Shown here: in pieces, positions 29,083-37,049 of the stretch
Layout: each line of letters opens with the position of its first letter
Position numbering within the stretch: the stretch's first letter is position 1
Source of the DNA: Streptomyces dengpaensis
GTDB lineage: Bacteria > Actinomycetota > Actinomycetes > Streptomycetales > Streptomycetaceae
Length of the DNA stretch: 64,000 nucleotides
Direction: 5' to 3'
Assembly (NCBI RefSeq): GCF_002946835.1
Contig: NZ_CP026652.1
Location: 2,418,001 to 2,482,000 of the forward strand
The notes under the pieces: generated by a model
Databases searched by the model: none
The model's input: the letters and a program-made list of their open reading frames with translations, nothing else
What the model was told of the DNA's origin: nothing
Made by a program: the position numbers and the translations under genes

Positions 29083-29461
29083 CGTCTCCCCATAGCTTCC
29101 CTACGCCGGGGGCCCAGCGCACAGCTCGGTCCCTCGGCACGGCAAGCCTGGCGGGCACCAGCCGCACGTCCTGGGCCGAGCGGACTCCGCGCCGACCGAG
29201 GGCGGGCGATCCACTGCTCGACAGCTTCTGGCGGGTTGATTCCCCCTGAACCTGGGCCTGCCTGGACGTGATCGTCGCATACGCCTCCCCGGGCCCCGGC
29301 GGCCTGATCCATGGATACGTGGCCTACGCCCGGAGGGGTGGGACGGGGCGCTGCGGTTCGGCCCGCGGTCCTGGGGCGTCGTGCTACTCGGCGATGCTGC
29401 GTTCGCCCCGTGCCGAGACCCTGAAGTACGCGCGCCGTCCATCCCTGCGAAGCTGTGCACC

Positions 29462-30184
29462 GTGTCGACCTCCCCGGAACCAGTCCCCAAGTACGCGCGT
29501 GCCGCTCAAGGCAGAAGGCCCCCTGTTCCGGGACGGCCGAACTTCCTCCTGAGCCTGGGTCTCCCGGCTCTGCCGGCTCTCCTCTTCGCGCTGATCACCT
29601 GGCAGGTCGCCGCCCACGGCCCCCTCGCCCGCGCGGACGAACACCTCAGCGGCTCCCTGGTCCACCCGAACCGCGCCTGGGATCTCCTCGCCGACCTCGG
29701 CAACATCCCGGTCGCCGTCCCGGTCCTCGCCACCGTCCTCGTGTACGTCGCCGTCCGCGCCCGCCGAACCGGCACGTACCGGTGGTGGCTGCCGTCCCTG
29801 GCCGCCGCCGTACTCATGGCGGCCGTCCCGGCACTGATCGTCCCCCTGAAGGAACTGATCGCCCGCCCCGGCCCCCCGGTCATGGGCCCGGGCACCGGCT
29901 TCTACCCCTCGGGCCACACCGCCACGGCCACCATCGCCTATGGCACCGCAGCCCTGCTCCTCCTGCCCTGGCTGCGCGGCGCGTTCGCCCGCCGCACCCT
30001 GCTCCTCGCCTGCCTCACCCTCAACCTCGCCGTCGCCGTGGGCCTGATCATCCGCGGCTACCACTGGCCCCTCGACGTGCTGGCGAGCTGGTGCCTGTCC
30101 CTGATCCTGCTTCAGGTCATGCGGCTGGTCGTGGCGCACTACGGTCGGGGAGCATCGGAGGGGCAACCGGTCGCGGGCCGGTGA
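29462..30184 (+). CDS. PAP2 family membrane phosphatase
   Basis: About 240 residues from GTG at 29462; the frame is open further upstream to 29381, and the ribosome site is weak, so the start is uncertain. Five to six membrane helices. The phosphatase signature is split as KELIARP, then PSGHTATA, then RGYHWPLDV, giving the three acid-phosphatase motifs. It probably dephosphorylates a lipid phosphate such as undecaprenyl pyrophosphate or phosphatidic acid on the outer face (family knowledge). Confidence 0.88.
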   Translation: MSTSPEPVPKYARAAQGRRPPVPGRPNFLLSLGLPALPALLFALITWQVAAHGPLARADEHLSGSLVHPNRAWDLLADLGNIPVAVPVLATVLVYVAVRARRTGTYRWWLPSLAAAVLMAAVPALIVPLKELIARPGPPVMGPGTGFYPSGHTATATIAYGTAALLLLPWLRGAFARRTLLLACLTLNLAVAVGLIIRGYHWPLDVLASWCLSLILLQVMRLVVAHYGRGASEGQPVAGR

Positions 30185-30203
30185 GCGGAGCGAGGGGTAC
30201 GCG

Positions 30204-31099
30204 ATGGCGGACGGGCAGGGGAAGTCGGCCGTCACGGCAGACGGGCGGCAGGGGGTCGTCACCGCAGACGAACACCAGGGGGTCGTCACCGCCGACCGGC
30301 CGCAGCACGTAGCCGTCACCGCCGACCGGCCGCAGCACGGAGTCTTCGACGAGCCGAAGGCCGTAGTCGTCACCTTCGAGCGCCGCGACTACGCGCTCAC
30401 CCCGTCACCCGGCGAGGTGATCCTTCCCGCGCACGGCCGCATGATCCATCACGATCCGGCCTGCCTCCACCTCACCGATTCCCGTGAGCTGCCCCGGTTC
30501 CCCGCCCCGGACCGGCTCGTGTGGCGCCGGCTGATCGATTCGCGGACCTCCTCTCGCCCGGCCCCGTCGCTTCCCGGGCGTTCCCCAACGACATGAACGT
30601 CCTGTTCGTGTCCTTCGCCACGCGACTGCTGCGGGAGGCCGCGACCGGAACCGGTTTCACCGTCCGGGACCAGTCGCGCCACCGCGGAGTGCTGCGCGAC
30701 GAGCGCACCGGGCGCCACGACAGCGAAGTAGGCCCCGATGTACTGGTCTCGGGAAGCCGCGACGGGGCGCCGCTGCGGCGCCCCGTCGACATCAAGTACA
30801 AGCTGTTCGAGGGCAGAAAGCTCGCCGTTCCCGACCTCTACCAGGCTTTTCTCTACGCGCACGCGCTGGCTCAGGAGCCCTCGGGCTCCGTCCCGACCGG
30901 CGTACTGCTGCATCCCGGAGGGACATCGGCGCCGCGCGAGAGTGTCGCCGTACGCCGCTGGGACGGGACGACCGCGGCCCGCGTGCGGTCGGTGTCCCTC
31001 GACCTGCCGTCGGTGCTCGGCGCCCTCGGGGGCGCCGAGCGGGGGCGGTGCTCGGCCGGGTGTGGGCAGCGGTGCTCGACTGAAGCCCCGAAGCCCTAA
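30204..31099 (+). pseudogene. Broken mcrC-like restriction gene
   Basis: Two overlapping frames make one apparent gene. The first (30204-30596, SD GAGGGG) has a repeat-rich start and then VTFERRDYALTPSPGEVILP and HDPACLHLTDSRELPRF. The second frame (30521-31099) has MNVLFVSFATRLLREA, EVGPDVLVSG, VDIKYKLFEGRKL and PDLYQAFLYAHAL, the pattern of the McrC C-terminal nuclease (PD...xK with DLYQ). Typical McrC is over 350 residues, so a central part is missing and the frame has shifted. No mcrB GTPase lies nearby. I read it as a relic of a type IV restriction system; the C-terminal piece could still be translated. Confidence 0.65.
30231..30344 (+). repeat. Coding tandem repeat (VTAD units)
   Basis: Four in-frame units of 9-10 residues of the form VTADxxQxV, encoded by about 27-30-bp DNA repeats, near the start of the mcrC-like relic. 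Confidence 0.75.
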
Positions 31100-31127
31100 A
31101 GCCCTGCAGCCCTGCAGCCCTGAAGTC

Positions 31128-32963
31128 TCAGCCGAAGTAGCCGTCGAAGTTCTTCGAGAACTCCCAGTTCGCGTACCGGTCCCAGTTGATCGACCAGGTC
31201 ATCAGGCCACGCATGCCCGGCCAAGTGCCGTGGGTGGCGTACGAGCCGCAGTTGGTCTTCTTCGTGAGGCAGTCGAGAGCCTTGTTCACCTCGGCCGGGG
31301 GTACGTGGCCGTTGCCGGCGTTCACCGAGGCCGGCATGCCGATGGCGATCTGGTCGGGGCGCAGGGGCGGGAAGACGTTGTTCGCGTCGCCCGCGACCGG
31401 GAAGCCCGTCAGGAGCATGTCGGTCATGGCGATGTGGAAGTCGGCGCCGCCCATGGAGTGGTACTGGTTGTCGAGGCCCATGATCGGGCCCGAGTTGTAG
31501 TCCTGGACGTGGAGGAGGGTCAGGTCGTCGCGCAGGGCGTGGATGACCGGGAGGTAGGCGCCCGCGCGCGGGTCCTGGCCGCCCCACTGGCCGGTGCCGT
31601 AGTACTGGTAGCCGAGTTGGACGAAGAAGGTCTCCGGGGCCATCGACAGGACGAACCGCGCGCCGTACTTCGCCTTCAGGGTCTTCAGCGCCGAGATGAG
31701 GTTGACGATCACCGGCGTGGTCGGGTTCTTGAAATTGGTGTCACTCACGTCCAGGGAGAGCGAGTGGCCCTCGAAGTCGATGTCCACGCCGTCCAGGCCG
31801 TAGGTGTCGATGATCTTCGACACGGATGACACGAAGGCGTCCCGGGCGGCCGTCGTCGTCAGCTGCACCTGGCCGTTCTGGCCGCCGATCGAGATCAGGA
31901 CCTTCTTGCCCGCCGCCTGCTTCGCCTTGATCGCCGCCTTGAAGTCGGCGTCGCTCTCGACCGTCGGGCACTCGGTGACCGGGCAGCGGGTGAAGCGGAT
32001 GTCGCCGGAGGTGACGGAGGTCGGTTCGCCGAAGGCCAGGTCGATGACGTCCCAGCTGTCGGGGACGTCGGCCATGCGGGTGTAGCCGGAGCCGTTGGCG
32101 AAGCTCGCGTGGAGGTAGCCGACGAGGGCGTGAGTGGGCAGGTCCGAGGAGCCGCCGCCCGGGGACGTGGTCGCGCTCACCGTCGCCGACTTCGCGGACT
32201 CGCCCGCGTCGTTCGTCGCGGCGACCTGGAAGGAGTACGCCGTGGACGGTGACAGGCCGCTGACGGTCGCGGAAGTCCCGCTGGCTGTCTGGACTTTCAC
32301 CCCGTCGCGGTAGACGGCGTAGCCGGTCGCGCCGGTCACCGCCGACCAGGACAGGGCGACCGCCGACGACGTGACCGTGCCGACCCTCAGACCGGTGGGC
32401 GGTGCCGGGGGCTGGCCCACGTCGACGCCAGGGCCGACCAGGGAGACGTCGTCGGCGTAGTAGGTGCCGGTGCCGTACCAGCCGTGCGTGTAGATCGTGA
32501 CCTTGGTGGTGGACGCGCCGGTGCGGAAGGTGGTGGTGAGCTGCTGCCAGTCGGTCGCGGACTGGGTCCAGGTGGAGACGTCGGTGGTGCCGGTGCCGCT
32601 CGCGCCGAGGTAGACGTAGTTGCCCCGGACGTAGCCGGAGAGGGTGTACTGGGAGTCCGGTTTGACGGTCACCGTCTGGGAGCACTGCGCGTGGTCACTG
32701 CCGGCCGGGGTCGCCCGCAGCGCCGAACTGCCGCTCCTCACCGGTGAATTGACCGTGTCACCCGCCGTACACGTCCAGCCGTCCAGACCCGACTCGAATC
32801 CACCGTTCCTGGCGAGGTCCGCGTCGGCCGCACGGGCGGCCGACGAGAGCGCGGTCATGCCGGGCACGGCCAGGACGATGGCCGTGCACACGGCGAGAAG
32901 CCTTCGATGACGAGGTACGAGATGACGACGTACGCAGGGTCCGTTGCGTCTGGCGCGATCCAC
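31128..32963 (-). CDS. Secreted GH18 chitinase with carbohydrate-binding and FnIII domains
   Basis: Endo-type chitin hydrolysis outside the cell. 611 residues from GTG at 32963, chosen because GGAGG lies 5 bp upstream and the frame further up runs through the operator. Signal peptide at about 1-46 (core LLAVCTAIVLAVPG, cut near SSAARAA), then a galactose-binding-like carbohydrate module (about 48-177), one fibronectin III domain (about 187-267), and the GH18 barrel (about 276-611) with catalytic DGVDIDFEG at 391-399 (acid Glu398) and the usual SIGG strand. A DasR-type site lies 45 bp upstream, which fits chitin-oligomer control. Confidence 0.95.
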   Translation of the reverse strand: MDRARRNGPCVRRHLVPRHRRLLAVCTAIVLAVPGMTALSSAARAADADLARNGGFESGLDGWTCTAGDTVNSPVRSGSSALRATPAGSDHAQCSQTVTVKPDSQYTLSGYVRGNYVYLGASGTGTTDVSTWTQSATDWQQLTTTFRTGASTTKVTIYTHGWYGTGTYYADDVSLVGPGVDVGQPPAPPTGLRVGTVTSSAVALSWSAVTGATGYAVYRDGVKVQTASGTSATVSGLSPSTAYSFQVAATNDAGESAKSATVSATTSPGGGSSDLPTHALVGYLHASFANGSGYTRMADVPDSWDVIDLAFGEPTSVTSGDIRFTRCPVTECPTVESDADFKAAIKAKQAAGKKVLISIGGQNGQVQLTTTAARDAFVSSVSKIIDTYGLDGVDIDFEGHSLSLDVSDTNFKNPTTPVIVNLISALKTLKAKYGARFVLSMAPETFFVQLGYQYYGTGQWGGQDPRAGAYLPVIHALRDDLTLLHVQDYNSGPIMGLDNQYHSMGGADFHIAMTDMLLTGFPVAGDANNVFPPLRPDQIAIGMPASVNAGNGHVPPAEVNKALDCLTKKTNCGSYATHGTWPGMRGLMTWSINWDRYANWEFSKNFDGYFG

Positions 32964-33007
32964 AACTGCCTCCGGGCATGGGGGAATAGGAGGGTGGAGC
33001 GCGCCCA

Positions 33008-33025
33008 ACTTGGTCCAGACCAATT
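33008..33025. promoter_or_regulatory. DasR-responsive element (dre) upstream of the chitinase
   Basis: ACTTGGTCCAGACCAATT is a near-perfect palindrome (TTGGTC-CA-GACCAA) that matches the dre consensus ACTGGTCTAGACCACT known from Streptomyces chitinase and PTS genes. It lies 45-62 bp before the chitinase start, in the promoter region. GlcNAc-dependent repression by DasR is expected. Confidence 0.8.
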
Positions 33026-33094
33026 GCGTTGTCAAGAGCGCTGCCGGTTACCAGGCCTCAGCGCCCTTCCCGGCTGTCCGTTCTCTCCGCGGGC

Positions 33095-33547
33095 TCACCC
33101 CTCCTCCCCACGGGCGAGACCCGCCGCCGCCTCGTGCATGGCCAGCTCCAGCAGCCCCGGATCGGTGAGCGTGCCGGAGCCGTCCGGCGGGATCAGCCAG
33201 CGGACCCCGCCGGTCGCCCTTCCCGGGTACGGCACCACGATCCACGTACCGCGACCCGCTGTGCGCACCCCTGTGCCGAGCCAGCGGGCCGCGGTGCCCG
33301 CGGGGACGAAGAACCCCATCCGGGCGTCGCCGAAGTCGACCAGCACAGGCCCGGGTTGGTCGATCACCCGGGTGAGCACGTCGAGCGTCGGATAGCCGAG
33401 CTCGCCCGGCAGGATGAGTACGTCCCAGGCCTTGCCCGCCGGCAGCAGCGCGACCCCCATCGGGTTGCGCTCCCACTCCCACCGGCAGGCCTCGGGGTCC
33501 GGAGCCACGGATGCCAGCCACTCAACCGCCGTCTTGGCCGCTGTCAT
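33095..33547 (-). CDS. Conserved actinomycete protein of unknown function
   Basis: 150 residues from ATG at 33547, with GGGAGG 7 bp upstream. The sequence is globular with alternating strands and helices (GKAWDVLILPGELGYPTLDV, then LVDFGDARMGFFVPAGTAAR, then GTWIVVPYPGRATGGVRW). No signal or membrane segment. I recognise it as a common streptomycete hypothetical but know no function. Its ribosome site can be hidden in a 10-bp stem (33552-33605). Confidence 0.75.
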   Translation of the reverse strand: MTAAKTAVEWLASVAPDPEACRWEWERNPMGVALLPAGKAWDVLILPGELGYPTLDVLTRVIDQPGPVLVDFGDARMGFFVPAGTAARWLGTGVRTAGRGTWIVVPYPGRATGGVRWLIPPDGSGTLTDPGLLELAMHEAAAGLARGEEG

Positions 33548-33551
33548 GGCG

Positions 33552-33605
33552 GAACCTCCCTTTCCTCGTGTCGGCGTGGTCGCGCCACAGGGGAGAGGGA
33601 GGTTC
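33552..33605 (-). promoter_or_regulatory. Leader stem that covers a Shine-Dalgarno sequence
   Basis: On the minus strand GAACCTCCCT (33605-33596) pairs perfectly with AGGGAGGTTC (33561-33552), which contains the ribosome-binding GGGAGG of the gene starting at 33547. A 34-nt loop separates them. It would lower translation unless melted or bound. Confidence 0.6.
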
Positions 33606-33764
33606 GGGCGGGGCATTACGCGGGTTCCGGCTACTTGTTGGTGGTGAATCAGGTCACGGTGGCTGAGCTGGGCGTACGCCAGTGGATCACTTTCGTGCTC
33701 GCGCGCCCCCAGTCCTGAGCCCTCAGGCCTCAGACATCAGTCACCAAGACTCAAGCACCAGGCA

Positions 33765-33869
33765 CCACGCACCACGCGCCACGCGCCACGCGCCACGCGC
33801 CACGCGCCACGCGCCACGCGCCACGCGCCACGCGCCACGCGCCACGCGCCACGCGCCACGCGCCACGCG
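33765..33869. repeat. 7-bp microsatellite (CCACGCG)n
   Basis: Fourteen perfect tandem copies of CCACGCG at 33772-33869, preceded by one copy with a single change (CCACGCA). It ends 7 bp past the stop of the FAD oxidase gene at 33877. Confidence 0.95.
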
Positions 33870-33876
33870 CCAGGCC

Positions 33877-35304
33877 TCAGCTGTCGAACCCCAGCCCCAG
33901 CCTGTCCATCGTCTTCAGCCACAGATTGCGCCGGCCGCCGTGCGCGTCCGCCCGCGCCAGCGACCACTTGGTCAGTGCGATGCCGGTCCACGCGAAGGGC
34001 TCGGGCGGGAACGGCAGCGGCTTTTTGCGGACCATGCCGAGCTCCGTGCGCTCCGTGCGCTCCCCCGCCAGCAGGTCCAGCATCACGTCCGCGCCGAAGC
34101 GGGTCGCGCCGACCCCCAGGCCCGTGAAGCCGGCCGCGTACGCCACCTTCCCTTGATGCGCGGTGCCGAAGAAGGCCGAGAAGCGCGAGCAGGTGTCGAT
34201 CGCGCCGCCCCAGGCGTGGGTGAAGCGCAGGCCCTCCAACTGCGGGAAGCAGGTGAAGAAGTGCCCGGCGAGCTTGGCGTACGTCTCCGGGCGGTCGTCG
34301 TACTCGGCGCGCACCTGGCCGCCGTACGGGTAGACGGCGTCGTAACCGCCCCACAGGATGCGGTTGTCCGCGGACAGGCGGAAGTAGTGGAACCGGTTGG
34401 CGCTGTCCCCCAGGCCCTGGCGGTTCTTCCAGCCGATGGACGCCAGCTGGTCGGCTGTCAGCGGCTCGGTCATCAGCGCGTAGTCGTAGACGGGCACGGT
34501 GAACGCGCGCACGCGCTTGACCAGGTTCGGGAAGACGTTGGTGCCGAGGGCGACCCTGCGGGTGCGGACCGAGCCGTACGGGGTGCGTACGGCCATGCCG
34601 GCGCCGTACGGCTTCAGCGTGAGCGCGGGTGTGTGCTCGTACACCCGGACGCCGAGGCCCAGGCACGCCCGCTTCAGGCCCCAGGCCAGCTTGGCGGGGT
34701 GCAGCATGGCGACGCCGCGGCGGTCGTGCAGGCCGGCCAGGAATGTCGGTGAGTCGACTTGTTCCCGTACGGCGTCGGTGTCGAGGAACTCGATGCCGTC
34801 CGCCAGGCCCTCGCGCTCCAGCTCCTCGTGCCATGCGCGGAGTTCGGCCGCCTGGTGCGGTTCGGTGGCGACGTCGATCTCGCCGGTGCGCTCGAAGTCG
34901 CAGTCGAGGGAGTAGCGGGCGGCCGCCGCCTCGATCTCGTCGAGGTTGCGGGCGCCCAGCTCCTCCAGCTTCTTGATCTCGTCCGGCCAGCGGGCGAGCC
35001 CGTTGGCCAGGCCGTGGGTGAGGGAGGCGGCGCAGAAGCCGCCGTTGCGGCCGGAGGCGGCCCAGCCCGCCTCCCGGCCTTCCACGAGGACCACGTCGCG
35101 CCCGGGGTCGCGCTCCTTGGCGAGCAGCGCGGTCCACAGTCCGCTGTAGCCGCCGCCGACGACCAGCAGGTCGCAGGTCTCGGCGCCGGTGAGGGCGGGC
35201 TCGGGGCGGGGCTTGCCGGGGTCGTCCAGCCAGTACGGGACCGGCTGGGCGTCGGAAAGGGATTCAGTCCATGTCTGGCGACGGCTCATGGCGCTTGGGG
35301 CCAT
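33877..35304 (-). CDS. FAD-dependent amine oxidoreductase (PuuB/DAO-like)
   Basis: 475 residues. The FAD-binding Rossmann motif is DLLVVGGGYSG at 45-55, ASGRNGGFCAAS follows as the second flavin loop, and the C-terminus contains GLGVGATRFGADV. GGGAG 8 bp upstream of ATG supports the start. It resembles gamma-glutamylputrescine oxidases and related amine oxidases. It sits 20 bp downstream of potC in the same direction, which fits oxidation of imported polyamine or its glutamyl conjugate to an aldehyde for the dehydrogenase at 39551. Substrate is inferred. Confidence 0.9.
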   Translation of the reverse strand: MAPSAMSRRQTWTESLSDAQPVPYWLDDPGKPRPEPALTGAETCDLLVVGGGYSGLWTALLAKERDPGRDVVLVEGREAGWAASGRNGGFCAASLTHGLANGLARWPDEIKKLEELGARNLDEIEAAAARYSLDCDFERTGEIDVATEPHQAAELRAWHEELEREGLADGIEFLDTDAVREQVDSPTFLAGLHDRRGVAMLHPAKLAWGLKRACLGLGVRVYEHTPALTLKPYGAGMAVRTPYGSVRTRRVALGTNVFPNLVKRVRAFTVPVYDYALMTEPLTADQLASIGWKNRQGLGDSANRFHYFRLSADNRILWGGYDAVYPYGGQVRAEYDDRPETYAKLAGHFFTCFPQLEGLRFTHAWGGAIDTCSRFSAFFGTAHQGKVAYAAGFTGLGVGATRFGADVMLDLLAGERTERTELGMVRKKPLPFPPEPFAWTGIALTKWSLARADAHGGRRNLWLKTMDRLGLGFDS

Positions 35305-35324
35305 GATTTCAACTCCCTACGAAG

Positions 35325-36125
35325 TCATGCCTTTTGCTTGGTGCGGCGATTTCCGATGACCATGGAGGCCAGGACGAACAGTACGGCGATCAGGAACATG
35401 GCCGTACCGATGACGTTGATCTGGACGGGTGTTCCGCGCTGCGCCGAACCCCAGACGAACATGGGGAAGGTGACGGTCGAGCCCGCGTTGAAATTGGTGA
35501 TGATGAAATCGTCGAAGGAGAGCGCGAAGGAGAGCAGCGCGCCCGCCGCGATTCCGGGGGCCGCGATGGGCAGGGTGATGCGCAGGAAGGTCTGCACCGG
35601 TCCGGCGTAGAGGTCCTGGGCCGCCTGCTCCAGGTGCGGGTCCATCGACATCACGCGCGCCTTGACCGCGGTGACGACGAAGCTGAGGCAGAACATGATG
35701 TGGGCGATCAGGACCGTCCAGAATCCCAACTGAGCACCCATGTTGAGGAACAGGGTGAGCAGCGAGGCCGCCATGACGACCTCGGGCATCGCCATCGGCA
35801 GGAAGATCAGCGAGTTGACCGCCCCGCGCGCGCGGAAGCGGTAGCGGACCAGCGCGAAGGCGATCATCGTGCCGAGGACGGTGGCGCCGAGCGTCGCCCA
35901 GAACGCGATCTGCAGGCTGACCGACAGCGAGCCGCACAGGTCGGCGACGCCGCACGGGTCCTTCCAGGCGTCCAGGGAGAACTGCTGCCATGCGTAGTTG
36001 AAGCGCCCCTTCGGATTGTTGAAGGAGAACACCGTGACGACGATGTTCGGCAGCAGCAGATATCCGAGCGTCAGCAGTCCCGCGATGACGACGAGATGGC
36101 GCTTGAACCAGGTGACGAAGGGCAT
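35325..36125 (-). CDS. potC: Polyamine ABC transporter permease (PotC-like)
   Basis: 266 residues with six predicted membrane helices and the permease EAA loop (LEQAAQDLYAGPVQTFLRI). Starts directly at the potB stop (TAAATG). Works with PotB, the ATPase PotA and the binding protein PotD to import spermidine or putrescine. Confidence 0.92.
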   Translation of the reverse strand: MPFVTWFKRHLVVIAGLLTLGYLLLPNIVVTVFSFNNPKGRFNYAWQQFSLDAWKDPCGVADLCGSLSVSLQIAFWATLGATVLGTMIAFALVRYRFRARGAVNSLIFLPMAMPEVVMAASLLTLFLNMGAQLGFWTVLIAHIMFCLSFVVTAVKARVMSMDPHLEQAAQDLYAGPVQTFLRITLPIAAPGIAAGALLSFALSFDDFIITNFNAGSTVTFPMFVWGSAQRGTPVQINVIGTAMFLIAVLFVLASMVIGNRRTKQKA

Positions 36126-37049
36126 TTAGACCAGGTCCTCCGTCCCGGACCGGCGGATGTAGAAAGTGACCATGAAGAGGATTCCGGCCATGAGGATGAA
36201 CGAAAGCGCAGCGGCCGTCGGATAGTCGAGAATCCGCAGGAACTGCGTCTGGATGACGTTTCCGATCATGCGGGTGTCCGTGGAGCCGAGGAGTTCGGCG
36301 TTCACGTAGTCGCCTGCCGCCGGGATGAAGGTCAGCAGCGTGCCGGAGACGACACCCGGCATCGACAGCGGGAAGGTGACCTTGCGGAAGGTCGTGATGG
36401 GCTTCGCGTACAGGTCGCCCGCCGCCTCGTGGAGGCGTCCGTCGATGCGCTCCAGCGAGGAGTAGAGCGGCAGGATCATGAACGGCAGGAAGTTGTACGT
36501 CAGACCGCAGATCACCGCGAGCGGCGTGGCCAGGACGCGGTCGCCGGACGTCATGCCGAGCCAGCTGGTGACGTCCAGGACGTGCAGCGAGTTGAGGGTG
36601 CTGACGACCGGTCCGCTGTCCGCGAGGATCGTCTTCCAGGCGAGCGTACGGATCAGGAAGCTGGTGAAGAACGGCGCGATCACCAGGATCATGATCAGGT
36701 TGCGCCAGCGGCCCGCGCGGAAGGCGATCAGGTACGCGAGCGGGTAGCCCAGCGCCAGGCACAGGATGGTCGCGGCGCCGGCGTACAGCACCGAGCGCAG
36801 GAACTGCGGCCAGTACTCGGACAGCGCGTCCCAGTAGGTCGCGAAGTGCCAGGTGACCTTGTAGCCCTCCTCCAGGGAGCCCGTCTGCACGGACGTGGAG
36901 GCCTGGTAGACCATCGGCAGCGCGAAGAAGACCAGCAGCCAGAGGATGCCGGGCAGGAGCAGCCAGTACGGCGTCCAGCGGCCGCGCTTGCGCGGGGGCT
37001 TCTTCTCGGGAGTGGGCGCGAGGGGCGGCGCCTCGGTGACGGCCGCCAT
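36126..37049 (-). CDS. potB: Polyamine ABC transporter permease (PotB-like)
   Basis: 307 residues from ATG at 37049 (MAAVTEAPPLAP); the frame stays open upstream into potA but that part is out-of-frame noise. A Lys/Arg-rich N-terminus precedes six membrane helices, and the EAA loop reads LHEAAGDLYAKPITTFRKV. ATG overlaps the potA stop by 1 bp (TGATG). Confidence 0.92.
   Translation of the reverse strand: MAAVTEAPPLAPTPEKKPPRKRGRWTPYWLLLPGILWLLVFFALPMVYQASTSVQTGSLEEGYKVTWHFATYWDALSEYWPQFLRSVLYAGAATILCLALGYPLAYLIAFRAGRWRNLIMILVIAPFFTSFLIRTLAWKTILADSGPVVSTLNSLHVLDVTSWLGMTSGDRVLATPLAVICGLTYNFLPFMILPLYSSLERIDGRLHEAAGDLYAKPITTFRKVTFPLSMPGVVSGTLLTFIPAAGDYVNAELLGSTDTRMIGNVIQTQFLRILDYPTAAALSFILMAGILFMVTFYIRRSGTEDLV

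Larger units (their letters stand above)
28430..29461. other. 1-kb stretch without a convincing gene
   Basis: Between gabT and the PAP2 gene. Several overlapping open frames exist on both strands, but none shows a domain. Composition is slightly less GC-biased than in coding regions. It contains a small fold-back (CCCACAG-GGGA-CTGTGGG, about 28566) and the strong hairpin at 28795. One short minus-strand frame is listed separately as doubtful. A small RNA is possible; I do not recognise RNase P RNA, tmRNA, 6S or SRP RNA signatures. Confidence 0.5.

Noticed and set aside
33765..33869. Possible CRISPR array
   Set aside because: Unit is only 7 bp with no spacers; no cas genes in the window.
33737..35137. 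Minus-strand frame ending in repeated AWRVARG
   Set aside because: It is a shadow of the FAD oxidase gene that continues through the 7-bp microsatellite.
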